Shown here: one piece after another, positions 41,968 to 52,135 of the stretch
Layout of the letters: each line of letters begins with the position of its first letter
Numbering within the stretch: the first letter of the stretch is position 1
Assembly: GCA_000818945.1 (NCBI GenBank)
Contig: KN805385.1
Span: forward strand, 314,209 to 378,208
Length of the DNA stretch: 64,000 nucleotides
Reading direction: 5' to 3'
Source of the DNA: Schizochytrium sp. CCTCC M209059
Taxonomy: Eukaryota; Sar; Bigyra; Thraustochytrida; Thraustochytriidae
The notes under the pieces: generated by a model
Told to the model about the DNA's origin: nothing
The model's database searches: none
What the model saw: the letters and a program-made list of their open reading frames with translations, nothing else
Program-made: the position numbers and the translations under genes

Positions 41968-43569
41968 ATGCTTGGCAAGCTGCCAGTCGCGGCCATGCTG
42001 GCCGTCGCGGCTTCTCTCGTCGCCGCGAGCCGCGCCGATGCAGAGTGCGGGACCCGGAATCAGGCGCCATGCGCAAACGGCGTGTGCGACGAGGGCCTGG
42101 TCGTCTATACTTTTACCGACAGCTCTACAGGCGAAAATATCACCATGTGCTCTCCATGCGGAATCTATAATCGTCTCCCGTGCACAGCCACCGGTGAAGA
42201 GGCCTGCGCTGCAGGTCTCGCGGTCGATGAGACCGGGGTTTGTGTCAGCTGTGGCACGAATAAGAGGCCTGTTTGTACTCGCGACACGGAGGAGCCATGC
42301 GAGCTCGGCTTTTACGAGGCCGATGGTCTTTGCTATGCATGCGGAACCCAAGATGCTGACTTTTGTCAAGGCGATAACAAATGCCTACCTGGCTACACAC
42401 CAAAACTCGACGGAACGCAAGAATGCACACGCTGCGGAACGCTAGGAAAGCCTGCCTGTGTCAACCCTAACGAAGCCCCTTGCGGAAATGGCCTTGGCAT
42501 CGACGATACAGGTCTCTGCCACTATTGCGGTACAAAAGGTGAACCAGGGTGCGAGACCTCGTGCGAACCTTGCAGAATAGGTCTCACCATCAACCAAGAT
42601 GGCCTCTGCGAGTACTGCGGCTCCAACGGCCGACCATGGTGCACGAATCAAGGTGAGAATATCTGCCAAAACGGTCTCACACCAGACAGCGACCAGACGT
42701 GTCAGCCGTGTGGATCGAAAGGAATGCCACAATGCGGCATTGTCGGCACGCACATCGCCGAGGTTTGGGCCTACGATAGCGACGCTGGCCAGAGCTCGAA
42801 GGCTGCGGGCACATCGCTTTCGTTCAAGCCTGTCACAAAAGAGCAGTACCGAGTGACAAAAGAGCCCCGAGCGCGGTTTTCTCTGGGCGGAGACCATGCA
42901 TCCGCCGCCTATGTCATTCGGGATCTCCAGGCGCCTACAGTCGTCGATCTCGACTTTGAATTCACCTTTTTCGATGTCGCTTACAAGAGCATTTGCGTCA
43001 GCCCGCAAGGCCAAATTGTCTTTCCCAATGCAGAAGGCAATTTTCCAGGCTGCGACCTTGTACAAAGCGACGAAAGTATTACACTTGCTTCGCACTACAA
43101 ACGCAAGCGCATTAGCTTCTCATTTGACCACTCGACTCCGATGTGCCCAGAAGGCGAATACGGATGCATTCACGCCCGAGCTGGCTCTCTCACGGACGGA
43201 CGAAAGTTTTTCATGGTCACCATGCTCAATCTCGACGACGTCCCCAACCGAGACATGGAAAACGCACAAGTTCAGCTTCGAATTCTTGACGATGGCGAGA
43301 TCCAAATTTACACGAGATGGACGCAGTCCATGGATGGAATCACGGGCATCTCACCAGGGTACCCGCCGCTTTCTTATGACGAAGTCAACTTTTCGGGCGA
43401 ATTCTGTAAGCCAGGGACAACGCCTTTGGTCGACGGTTCTTGCACAGCGTGTGGCGGGAAAGATCAGCCCGTTTGCCGAAATAGCTGGACAGATGATCCT
43501 TGCAAGAACAACTATGTCGAAGAAACTGACGAGGAGGGCGCCAAGACTGGGGTCTGCGTTCGAGCGTAA
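41968..43569 (+). CDS. Secreted cysteine-rich protein, paralogue 3 of 3
   Basis: 533 aa with signal peptide MLGKLPVAAMLAVAASLVAA. All modules of paralogues 1 and 2 are present in the same order, including CGTNKRPVC, CLPGYTPKLDG, CGTLGKPACVNPNEAPC and the beta domain (VDLDFEFTFFDVAYKSICVS, then PQGQIVFPN), ending in GGKDQPVCRNSW. By eye, protein identity to the other two is around two thirds, and codon choice differs throughout, so this copy has escaped the homogenisation seen between 1 and 2. The FPFYG motif is changed to FTFFD here, while the cysteines are kept. Confidence 0.78.
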   Translation: MLGKLPVAAMLAVAASLVAASRADAECGTRNQAPCANGVCDEGLVVYTFTDSSTGENITMCSPCGIYNRLPCTATGEEACAAGLAVDETGVCVSCGTNKRPVCTRDTEEPCELGFYEADGLCYACGTQDADFCQGDNKCLPGYTPKLDGTQECTRCGTLGKPACVNPNEAPCGNGLGIDDTGLCHYCGTKGEPGCETSCEPCRIGLTINQDGLCEYCGSNGRPWCTNQGENICQNGLTPDSDQTCQPCGSKGMPQCGIVGTHIAEVWAYDSDAGQSSKAAGTSLSFKPVTKEQYRVTKEPRARFSLGGDHASAAYVIRDLQAPTVVDLDFEFTFFDVAYKSICVSPQGQIVFPNAEGNFPGCDLVQSDESITLASHYKRKRISFSFDHSTPMCPEGEYGCIHARAGSLTDGRKFFMVTMLNLDDVPNRDMENAQVQLRILDDGEIQIYTRWTQSMDGITGISPGYPPLSYDEVNFSGEFCKPGTTPLVDGSCTACGGKDQPVCRNSWTDDPCKNNYVEETDEEGAKTGVCVRA

Positions 43570-43929
43570 AATTTTGCGCACGCAATCGAGAGCGGCGCAT
43601 TGTATCATCCAGACGAATCTTCCGTCGCGTTGCTCCTCATTCTTTTCAAGCCAAGACAAACAAAGGGAACAAGGAAATGTGAGGATCGAGACGGGAAAGA
43701 CGCGACGCCTCTCGTCATCCGCACCTTGTGTGCATGTATTGCCGCACAATTTCACTTTGGTTGTCAATTCATTTATCTGCAGACGTGTGACCTTTTCTCT
43801 TTCTCATGCAATCCGTCTGACTCTTCTGAAGGTTCGCAAGGGGAGGGAGAGAACAAACAAATCCAAAAAACCTAAAAACAAATCAAGCGAGTTGCATATC
43901 TGTCTGAAAAATAAACTGCCGAGAATTCA
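43570..43929. other. Convergent 3' spacer
   Basis: Lies between the stop of paralogue 3 and the stop of the SAP protein. Both 3' UTRs must fall here. No repeat or ORF of note; A-rich near 43860-43880 and 43908, consistent with polyadenylation signals. Confidence 0.4.
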
Positions 43930-46900
43930 TTAGTCATCAAGACTCGGAAACATAAAGCTTTGCTCGAGACTCTCGTCCGTCGCGACGGGCTTTGATGCAT
44001 GATAGCCTCCGCGTTCAGCACGGGCTGGGGAAAACTCGAACTTAGGCTGGACAGCAGACCCAGGGCGCCGCTTCACATTCAGGTGTTTTACGGGCGGGGT
44101 ATCCGGGACCGCAAAGCCGCCGCCATTTGCCGCTGGGCGAGGCGCCGGCCTCGCAAACGTTGACGAGGAATAAGACGAGTCGAGAGAGCCCGCGCCATCG
44201 AATCGCGAATGCGCCTGGTGCGCTTGACTCAGGGCGTCTCGGGACAGCTCGCGACTCTCTCGATCAATCGACTGCAGGACTCGCTGGGCCACCACAGAAG
44301 GGTCGTGACGCGACCTCGGTGCACCTCCTCCAGCAGTAGTAGCAGCAGCAGCCTTTGGCCCATGGCTTACGTTCCCATTCGCTGCTGGCGCGGGCGTTCC
44401 CATGTGCACGGCGCTTCCAAATTTCGGGAAGACGGGTCCCGCGCGAGCACGCGACACTGACGAAGCGCCAAATCCGCCGAGCCCCGGGGCAGCGCCATAT
44501 TGTCCTGGACGACGCGGCGTGCCATTTGTGAAGGGAGAAGCTGCCACAACAGACCTTGATTTGCCACTGGTAAAAGGGGAAGACGCGATCTTGTGACCAC
44601 TCGAGTCAAGCAGACTGTGCTGCTCAAAACTCTGGTTCGAAAGGAGCGATTCACGCCACTTGGGCTTGCCGGGGAAAAGCGCATCACCTCTGTCGCCGTG
44701 ATCATCATTGTGGTGGGCTCGGCTCGACACCGAATGGGGCGTAGCATTCACCATCGGGGTGGCAACCGAGTCAAGCGAGTCGTCCACGAGATGCACCGAT
44801 TGATGCTTGTGTGACGGATGATGCGTGTGCCGAAACGAGTCATGATGGTCACGTGCCTGCGAGCGCCCAAGCTTGCGGGCGGTCGCACTTTGGCTTCCAA
44901 TTCCAATGACACCGTCATCCTCGTCGCCATCGAGAGCGCTCATCTTGATACGCTTCTTCTTCTTCTTGCTTGACTTTTTCGTGCTCGATTTCTTCTTTTT
45001 GCTCTTCTTGACACTTCCATCCGCATTTCTTGCGCGCTCCTGACGGCCCTCCGAGTCGTACCCGGAGCCAGCTTCATCGTCTCCGAGCAGCTCTGCCGCT
45101 TCGGCATTTTCAGCGCTGCGCTTTCTGGATTTCTTCACACTCGAAAGCTTTTTCTTCTTTTTGCTGCTCGCCTTGCTTTTGCTTGCGCTTTTCGACTTGC
45201 GCTTCTTGCTTCCGGACTTTGCACCGTCGTCACCAACAAGTTGGGCCAAGAGGCCATGAAACTTTTTAAAGTCGTCAGCGGTGATTCCATCCTGCTGCAG
45301 CTCGTCCATGAGACGCTCGATTTCCTTGGCCGGGTCAGGAGTTTCAGTGCGTGCTGGGGTCTCGGGTACAATCATGCCACGCCCGCTTTCATTGCTGTCA
45401 CCGCCCACTTTGTCGTTGGCACGTTCAGACACACCTGTTGCGACCCTCACTCGTTCTTTGAGGGACTCTGCCGGCGAGCCAGGGACTGCGGCGTCGCTCC
45501 AGTTTCCGGACATCGCCTGGTCCGCAGGCGCGGGTGTTGGTGGGATCACCTCGGGTACGTCCTTTTCACCCTTGCGCATCACAGAGCGGCTCTCCAGCAT
45601 TTCCTCCTCCTCTTCGTCGCCAGGGCGCGTTCCGCCAGCCGGTCGTTCTTCCGATTCCACAGGAGTGAAGAAGCCCTCTGCGTCGTTATCTGCCCCAAGC
45701 AATTGCGAGGTGCTTGCCTTTGTAGGCGTGTTGGTCGTGCCCGCCGGAATCTCATCCGCTTCAGCTTGCGTCCACTGCTTACTGGCAGACAATTCCTCTG
45801 ACGATACCAACATTTCCTTACCGCCACTAATGACATGAGTCTCAATCACTGCATGCTCCAGCGTCTCCACATGAGTCTCACTCACTGCTTGCTCGAGCGT
45901 CTTCTCGCGCCCGTTCACCAAAGGCGTGGGGGGCACGAGCCCACTTTCATGATCAGGGCCAGTCGACGGTTCACGCTTTTCTTTAGTACTCTTGGGTTCA
46001 TTCTGTCTGATCGCGTCCGCATTCTCCTCGCGATGTGAATGCCTTGTGTCTGCCTTCTTGGGCGACTTTTTCCGTGGACTCGGCTTTGGTTTCTTTACCG
46101 ACGCACTCTCGTCATCCGACTGCAGTTCCATCTCGTGCAGCTTGGTGCCAGTAATGTCTCCACCGAGGAAACGAGCCACTCGTGCTTGCAGCTCCGCTTT
46201 GCGGCCCGAGACCTTGCCGCCGATCAAGTGTAGATACCTCTTGAGGTCGGCAACCGTTAAGCTCTCAGTGTCTGTCACCAAATGTCTTCCTAGAGCCTCA
46301 ATGAGCTCATCTTTCCTCTCGTGCGAATGAAGAGGCAGTTCGAGCTCGCGCATTGCATCTTGCAAATCGACCACATGCCAAGTGTGCAATACGTCTAAAA
46401 GCACCTTGGGGATATCAACCTCGACCTTTTCCTCTTCCTCTTCCTCTTCCTCTTCTTCCTCGTCTTCTTCCATTTTATCGTCTTCGACATTAGGCTTTTC
46501 GTCCTCCGACCGATCTTCCGCTCCATTCTCCTCGGCGGCCTCTTCCTTCTCTCCATCACTGCTGTAATCTGGACGTTGATCATCCATTGTACCAGCAGCG
46601 GATGCTGCGAGGCCCTCGTCATCGTCTTGAGGGCCACTCTCGATATCGTCGTTCAAATCCTGCTGGACCAGCACCGCGACAGGCCGAATCTTCTTTGCGG
46701 AGCGTGGACCTGTCCTCCGTGGAGTCTTGCGAGCCTTTCGCAAGGGTAACTCAGTTGGCCTGCTTGTTTCTCTCGGCGGAGAGGGGGCCGGGACTGGGGT
46801 CGGAGCTACACTTGCGCTTGTCTCGCTGGCAAGATCCTCGTCTTTCTCTTGGTTATCTCCATGTTCTTGCTCCTCCTCTTGCGATTGCTGCTCCTGCAGT

Positions 46901-48084
46901 GGCTGCTGTTGAAACTCTTCTTGCTGCTGCTGCTGCTGCTGTTCCTCTTCCTGCTCCTCCTCTTTTTTGTCTTCGGAGATAACTTGGTCCTCAGAAGCAA
47001 CGTCCTCCGTTGCGTCAGGAGCTCCAAGCGATCGGCGCGGTCCGGTTTTTCGTAGCGACGAGGATTTGGGTTTCCGGACTGGCGTGGACTCAACGATTCC
47101 ATCTGCATCAGTTTCACTCTTGCCGAGACTTGAGCGAGGGCCTGTGCGACGTGATGCTGGAGGCTTGAAGGGTGTCGGGGCCTTGTTGTCCACGTCCATT
47201 TCGTCATCCTCCTCATTGTTCAGAACTGCACTTGCCGTATCCTTTGTCTGGTTTTCTTGTTTCTGCTGCTGCTGATCCTTCTTCCTCGTCTTTTTCTTCG
47301 GCTCATTTTTGGTGGCGGAAGCCGTCTTGGGTCCCGCGTCAGAAGATGCTGTCGAGGCCGCCGCCCCTTGACGGGGTTTCGCATGTTTCACGAGAGCATC
47401 CTGCAGATCAGACTTGAGACGAATTGTAGAGTCTGCGAGATCGAGCGTCCGCAGAGCCTCTTTAAGCTCCATAACCTTGAGCTTGAGCACGTCTTGGCCA
47501 CGCCATGTCACAGATCCATCGTCTTCAAGAACAAGATCTCGCATGTTGTCATTGGGGGCAGACTTTTGCTGTTGTCCATCCTCACCGTCCTCGGGTTGCT
47601 TTCCTTGCCTCTTCTTCTTGCTGGTACTTGCCTTGGGCGTCTTTGCTGGTCGCGCTCGCCTTGGCGTTGCAACGTGGGCAGGCCCTGCCTTTGTTTTGCT
47701 GGCAGAGGCTTTGGTGGAGCCAGTTGATGAGGTGGAGGATGAAGACGACGATGAGCTCTTGGGTCCAGGCGTTTTGGCGGCAGCAGACGCCCGCGGAGAG
47801 GGCGCAGGCAGCGGTGTCGAAGCGCCTCCCTCGACAGCGTCCAAGAGGCGCTCTTGCAGCTCCGCCTTGCGGCCTGATACAGCCTTTTGGCAGGAGCGCA
47901 GCGCATCCTGCAAGGCCTTGACCGTCATTTCCTCGATGCGCTGCTCATTGAACGTGGCCTTGCTCTCCATCACGCGCCTCGGCGTCGCGTGCGGCTTGGG
48001 CGTGCGGCGACTGGCCGCGGGCGTCGAGGCTGGCTTTGCCGGCGTCGCGGCGGCCGTCGTCGCGGTGGCGGTGCTTGTCGTCAT
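43930..48084 (-). CDS. Large multi-SAP-motif protein, probably chromatin-associated
   Basis: 1,384 aa, mostly disordered, alternating acidic and Lys/Ser-rich stretches. At least three and probably four SAP-like helix-turn-helix motifs are visible: VKALQDALRSCQKAVSGRKA (about 55-75), VMELKEALRTLDLADSTIRL (about 204-223), VVDLQDAMRELELPLHSHER (near 590) and VADLKRYLHLIGGKVSGRKA (near 635). The first and last carry the canonical G-x-K-x-E-L-x-x-R ending. SAP motifs bind AT-rich scaffold DNA, so a nuclear matrix, transcription or repair role is inferred. Lys-rich stretches near residues 990-1080 look like nuclear localisation signals. The C-terminal 300 residues hold short ordered motifs (SPFTSGKSR, PPVKHLNVKRRPGS). 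Long E and Q tracts come from GAA/CAG repeats. Confidence 0.75.
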   Translation of the reverse strand: MTTSTATATTAAATPAKPASTPAASRRTPKPHATPRRVMESKATFNEQRIEEMTVKALQDALRSCQKAVSGRKAELQERLLDAVEGGASTPLPAPSPRASAAAKTPGPKSSSSSSSSTSSTGSTKASASKTKAGPAHVATPRRARPAKTPKASTSKKKRQGKQPEDGEDGQQQKSAPNDNMRDLVLEDDGSVTWRGQDVLKLKVMELKEALRTLDLADSTIRLKSDLQDALVKHAKPRQGAAASTASSDAGPKTASATKNEPKKKTRKKDQQQQKQENQTKDTASAVLNNEEDDEMDVDNKAPTPFKPPASRRTGPRSSLGKSETDADGIVESTPVRKPKSSSLRKTGPRRSLGAPDATEDVASEDQVISEDKKEEEQEEEQQQQQQQEEFQQQPLQEQQSQEEEQEHGDNQEKDEDLASETSASVAPTPVPAPSPPRETSRPTELPLRKARKTPRRTGPRSAKKIRPVAVLVQQDLNDDIESGPQDDDEGLAASAAGTMDDQRPDYSSDGEKEEAAEENGAEDRSEDEKPNVEDDKMEEDEEEEEEEEEEEKVEVDIPKVLLDVLHTWHVVDLQDAMRELELPLHSHERKDELIEALGRHLVTDTESLTVADLKRYLHLIGGKVSGRKAELQARVARFLGGDITGTKLHEMELQSDDESASVKKPKPSPRKKSPKKADTRHSHREENADAIRQNEPKSTKEKREPSTGPDHESGLVPPTPLVNGREKTLEQAVSETHVETLEHAVIETHVISGGKEMLVSSEELSASKQWTQAEADEIPAGTTNTPTKASTSQLLGADNDAEGFFTPVESEERPAGGTRPGDEEEEEMLESRSVMRKGEKDVPEVIPPTPAPADQAMSGNWSDAAVPGSPAESLKERVRVATGVSERANDKVGGDSNESGRGMIVPETPARTETPDPAKEIERLMDELQQDGITADDFKKFHGLLAQLVGDDGAKSGSKKRKSKSASKSKASSKKKKKLSSVKKSRKRSAENAEAAELLGDDEAGSGYDSEGRQERARNADGSVKKSKKKKSSTKKSSKKKKKRIKMSALDGDEDDGVIGIGSQSATARKLGRSQARDHHDSFRHTHHPSHKHQSVHLVDDSLDSVATPMVNATPHSVSSRAHHNDDHGDRGDALFPGKPKWRESLLSNQSFEQHSLLDSSGHKIASSPFTSGKSRSVVAASPFTNGTPRRPGQYGAAPGLGGFGASSVSRARAGPVFPKFGSAVHMGTPAPAANGNVSHGPKAAAATTAGGGAPRSRHDPSVVAQRVLQSIDRESRELSRDALSQAHQAHSRFDGAGSLDSSYSSSTFARPAPRPAANGGGFAVPDTPPVKHLNVKRRPGSAVQPKFEFSPARAERGGYHASKPVATDESLEQSFMFPSLDD

Positions 48085-49270
48085 GCTGCTGCTGGCCCCG
48101 CTTCGCTTCGCTCGCTCGCTCGCTCCAGCCCAGGTCGGCTCCGCTCCCGGCTCCCGGCCCTTGGCTCAGCCCGGCGCTGCGCCGCGCTGCGCTGCGCTGC
48201 GCCGAGCGCGCCGCTCCGCGCGAGGGGCGCGAGCGGGCTGCGCGCGCGGCGCTCGCTCGCTCGGCCTGGCGGGCGCGGCGCGAGCGGCCGATGATCCATC
48301 CCAGCGGCCTCGAAGATTGGCGCCCGGAAAGCGGCCTATCAAGGGGGCTATGCGCACAAGTGCGACAAATGTGCCTGAAAGAAAGAAAGAAAGAAAGAAA
48401 GCCTTGAGAAAGAAAGAAAGAATGAAAGAAAGAAAGAAAGCCTTGAGAAAGAAAGGGAGAAAGAAGGCTCGCGCGGAAGGGAGCGCCTGCGGCCAATGGC
48501 GGTTTGCAGGGAGAGGCGAGTGGGTTCGTTGCGCTGGGATCGTCGTGGCGGCTGTCTTCGAGAACGAGATCGGGGGGAGAGCGCCGGGGCAATAAGGAAA
48601 ATGAGAGAATAGACGAATGAACGTGCCTGAGAGAAAAAGGAGCGAGAAGGAAGAAAGGAAAATCCAAGAGACGAGGGATGCTGTGGCTGTGCCATGTGGC
48701 TGGCTGTGTGCCACGTTGAACTTGCGTGCTGGAGTTTCTGGAACGCTTGAAGAGAAAGTCTCCCTTTGAGAAAAAAGCTGAGAAATGCCAAGTAAGAGAA
48801 CGCCCCAAATCCTGTCGGTCGAGTCCGAAGACGCGGTCGCAACTGGCAGCGAAATCGGCGTGATCCCTCTTCGCGAACGCCATGTGGTAGCTTGCATCTG
48901 GCTGCAAGATCAGTCAACCGCACTTCGCCCACCGGTTTTGTCGCCACCGTAGGGCGAGAAGTCCGAGCCCTGTGCACGCCAAACAGGGATATAAGAACGT
49001 TCCAGTAACCGAGACACTGACGAGACCTTGATTAAAGTTGCCATGTCCATGTCATGTCACTTGGCCCGTATGCAGGTGTGGGGAGTTGATATGGAGGCGA
49101 AGAGGGAATCCAGTTCAAGACCGAGGTCAGGCGCGAGCGAGCGAGCGAGCGAGGGGAAGAGGGAAGGAAACGAGCGATGCAGCAATGGACAAGCTTGAAT
49201 AAAATGCTGCAAAGCCTCCCATTGACGAAACAACAAGAGGTTGCATACAACCATCGCCGTTTCGGACGAG
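48085..49270. promoter_or_regulatory. Divergent promoter region with GAAA repeats
   Basis: Lies between the divergent SAP and helical-repeat genes. 48110-48290 is very GC-rich (GCTCG/GCGCT words). 48376-48455 is (GAAA)n interrupted by two copies of a GCCTTGAGAAAGAAAG motif. 49135-49155 is a GAGC run. ORFs over the repeats are spurious. No TATA box recognised. Confidence 0.4.
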
Positions 49271-51160
49271 ATGGCGAGCGTGGCGACAAAAACGCCGACG
49301 CCGTATGCAAGGACGGAACCTCTCGGCGAAGAGCTCGCGCGACGGCTCCGTCGAGACGACAGTGAGGCAATGCTCCGTGAAGAACTCGCTCGCGTTGCGC
49401 AGAAGCTGCAACGACACAAGAGCATTGACGGAAGCATGGCGAAAGTTGACCTTGAACTCGCTCCAGACTTTTTCGAAGTACTCGTCAGCATACTTTGCGA
49501 AGCGCAGGGCGACGAAACCCTTCGCGCTACCGAGGATGTACTCTACGCAATACGAGACTGCCTGCAGCTCTCGTCCATATTCGAGACACAATGTCTCGCC
49601 TTCGCTCGACAAGCCATTCAGCATGGCAGCGACTGGCGACAACATCGTGCAGCAGCTACACTGCTTGGTATCATGGTGGATCTACGCGACCCAGAACCTA
49701 TTGCAGAACTCCTCTTCAAAGTGCGAAGCTCGCCAGCTCACAAAGCTGGAGCAGCTGTTGCCTTTGCTGCTTCCCAGGTCGTCGACATGCTTGCCGCCGA
49801 AGACTTGGTCACAGGCTCTACGAGATTTCTCTTGGATGGCATTCTCAACGAAAGCTTACGAGATCCCGCTGCTTTTCATGGAATTGACCTTTTTGCTGCA
49901 ATTGTCCACCATGCCAGCTTTGTTGCAATCGATAACCCTCATGCCGAGAGGGAAGGGGAGGAGGAGATGCACCTCAGTGATGAAGCTGACCTCGATCGCG
50001 CACTGGTTACGCTTATTGTGCAATGGGTCAATCTCGCACTGGAATGGATCGTTGTGACGGATTCTTGCCCCGCACATCATGTCTTTGAGATTCTTGCAGA
50101 TTTTTTCCGCTCCGACCTCGGGGCATCGAAGCTCGACAGCATTGTACAACTCCAGTCTTTGGCAGCACACAGTTGCGCTACTCTCCTCGCACGGGCGCTT
50201 GCCATCAACGACCCACGCCTTGCGTCAGCTGCGGCCTCAATTCTCTCCAGTCCTGGAGTTCTTGTCTGTGAGCCAGGGACAGCGATCCTTCTCGGTGACT
50301 TTTTAGATCGAGTATCGGACACGGCGCATTGGTCAGAAACTGCTTTCGAAGATGCAGCAGCAGCGGCGCAACGTGCTCTTACCTGCGATGGCCTTGACGC
50401 AGAAGATGAACTTGCGCTACGCTTTTGGACCGCAGTCGCGGACTGGACAATTGCAGAGCGAGAAGCCACAAAGCAAGCTGCGCTCGTTCTTTGTAGCGAA
50501 ATTCTTCGCAACGAATCTGTGCTTTATCGCCTCGAGCCATCCGTTGCTGTTGTGGCTGACCGAATTTTTGATGACATCCTTAGTCTTGGTTCGAGTCTTA
50601 GAGATGCGGGCTTAAGCGGCGAAACTGCCGAGTCCCTGTTTACATATCAGCTAGCTTTCGATGTCCTTTGCAGGTCGGTATCGCTGCATTCAAGAGAACT
50701 GAGTCCAGCAAGGGCAATGATTCAATTTCTTGAGATGGAACTCGGCATTGACGACAATATCGTCCTGCTTGGCCTTGAATGGATCCTAGCGCTCATTGTT
50801 CACGGTGTCATGTCCGACCAAGACATGAATTGCATCGCACAATTTCTTCGCACAATCATCCATTCCGACAACATTGCGCAGCGCTTGCAAAAGGAGGCCG
50901 CGCTCATCGTGGTCGATTTACGTCTACTTCGGAGATTCGATGTGCTGCACGAGCTCGCACGCGCACGCGAGATCCTCGGGCACGACCGCGAACGTCTTCT
51001 CGCGAACATGTCGCGCGAGGAGGTTGATGTTCTTCTTGAGGAGGTTCCTCTCCAGCGCAAACTATTGGACACACAACGAACAGACGCCGACGCTAAGCAC
51101 AGCGGCAGCTTTGCCTGCGCTCGCAGGTCACAGCGCATGCAGGAAGGTTCAGCAAGTTGA
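49271..51160 (+). CDS. Alpha-helical repeat protein (ARM/HEAT-like), unknown
   Basis: The first usable ATG is at 49271 (629 aa); an in-frame stop lies a few codons before the earlier non-ATG option. The whole sequence is predicted helical, with repeated amphipathic helices of 15-20 residues (for example LAPDFFEVLVSILCEAQ, AAATLLGIMVDLRD, AAVAFAASQVVDMLA, KQAALVLCSEIL) at roughly 40-residue spacing, as in ARM/HEAT solenoids. There are no catalytic motifs. Such proteins are scaffolds or adaptors. The C-terminal 40 residues are polar. Its stop lies 72 bp from the stop of the convergent membrane-protein gene. Confidence 0.65.
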   Translation: MASVATKTPTPYARTEPLGEELARRLRRDDSEAMLREELARVAQKLQRHKSIDGSMAKVDLELAPDFFEVLVSILCEAQGDETLRATEDVLYAIRDCLQLSSIFETQCLAFARQAIQHGSDWRQHRAAATLLGIMVDLRDPEPIAELLFKVRSSPAHKAGAAVAFAASQVVDMLAAEDLVTGSTRFLLDGILNESLRDPAAFHGIDLFAAIVHHASFVAIDNPHAEREGEEEMHLSDEADLDRALVTLIVQWVNLALEWIVVTDSCPAHHVFEILADFFRSDLGASKLDSIVQLQSLAAHSCATLLARALAINDPRLASAAASILSSPGVLVCEPGTAILLGDFLDRVSDTAHWSETAFEDAAAAAQRALTCDGLDAEDELALRFWTAVADWTIAEREATKQAALVLCSEILRNESVLYRLEPSVAVVADRIFDDILSLGSSLRDAGLSGETAESLFTYQLAFDVLCRSVSLHSRELSPARAMIQFLEMELGIDDNIVLLGLEWILALIVHGVMSDQDMNCIAQFLRTIIHSDNIAQRLQKEAALIVVDLRLLRRFDVLHELARAREILGHDRERLLANMSREEVDVLLEEVPLQRKLLDTQRTDADAKHSGSFACARRSQRMQEGSAS

Positions 51161-51232
51161 GGCTTTCTATATGAAGGGTCTGGAAACAGCACATCATCAA
51201 AATTACTATCGCATGCGAAATGAGAAGCTGCC

Positions 51233-52135
51233 TTAAATGCTGAGACGAGAGTCACGTTTCGCTGAGATGGCGCCAGATTCGGGCGACTGCGACCGCGCTG
51301 CCTTGATACGATAAAAGGTTTCAAGGCAATTGACGAACAGAGCCGGAAAGCTGATCAGGACCATTAGAATTTGCAGACGTCCAATTTTAAAATTGTTGTC
51401 GGCCGGAGTCGTTGCAACATTGCTAGCAGAGTATGCCTGGCTTGCCCATATGTCATTGTAGCGGAGAATGCGATACATTGTCAGCGCCGTTGGATATGTA
51501 AACATGATTCGCGTCTGGATGAACATGCCCAAGTGACTGCTCCCGATCGTGAGACTGGTGATTGTTACGATAATTCCACCGAGATGGAGGTAGTAGAACA
51601 AATTGAAGAAGTGTCGCGTCTCACTTCTCTGCACGAAAACGACAGACACGTATGTCAGAACAGAGAAGATAATTGCGTTCAAAAAGTGGTTCATTGAGTC
51701 GTAGATCGACCCCCCGAGCTCACTGTATCGGCTTTCAAAGTAGTCATTTTCTATTTCGTCCAAGAGAATGCTTGACGAAGAGTTGCCTCCAGTCAGCGCG
51801 AGCACTCTCTCTGCCTCCTCGACGATCCACAGAGAGCGGTCTGCGAGCGGCGCTCCTTCTTGTGCGTAAAATTCGCGGGCGTTGGAGACGGCATTGAGAA
51901 CCTGGAACATATGTTCCGGCGTAGGTGCATCCATTGGATTAGAGAAGAGCGCAGACGCGGCGCTCGTCAGCGCAAGGGAGGCAATGACAGTGAGGAGCTG
52001 CGTGCGCTCGACAATGAGTCGATAGTTGAGATCGATGGCGCGCCCATCGAAGATCCCAACTACAGTTTGCAGGATTTGCTCCAGCCAATTCATATTCGAC
52101 CAGCGAGACATCTTCGCTTCAATCTGATCACTCAT
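51233..52135 (-). CDS. Multi-pass membrane protein, unknown, 300 aa
   Basis: The ATG at 52135 is the first in frame; upstream codons are open but non-ATG. Hydrophobic segments occur at about residues 45-62 (LLTVIASLALTSAASALF), 150-168 (FLNAIIFSVLTYVSVVFV), 178-200 (FFNLFYYLHLGGIIVTIT), 207-228 and 265-285 (LQILMVLISFPALFVN). A long loop of about 85 residues between the first two contains NSSS, a potential glycosylation sequon, so this loop may face the lumen. There is a Ser/Arg-rich cytosolic tail. Topology is about five or six spans. No family recognised. Confidence 0.6.
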   Translation of the reverse strand: MSDQIEAKMSRWSNMNWLEQILQTVVGIFDGRAIDLNYRLIVERTQLLTVIASLALTSAASALFSNPMDAPTPEHMFQVLNAVSNAREFYAQEGAPLADRSLWIVEEAERVLALTGGNSSSSILLDEIENDYFESRYSELGGSIYDSMNHFLNAIIFSVLTYVSVVFVQRSETRHFFNLFYYLHLGGIIVTITSLTIGSSHLGMFIQTRIMFTYPTALTMYRILRYNDIWASQAYSASNVATTPADNNFKIGRLQILMVLISFPALFVNCLETFYRIKAARSQSPESGAISAKRDSRLSI

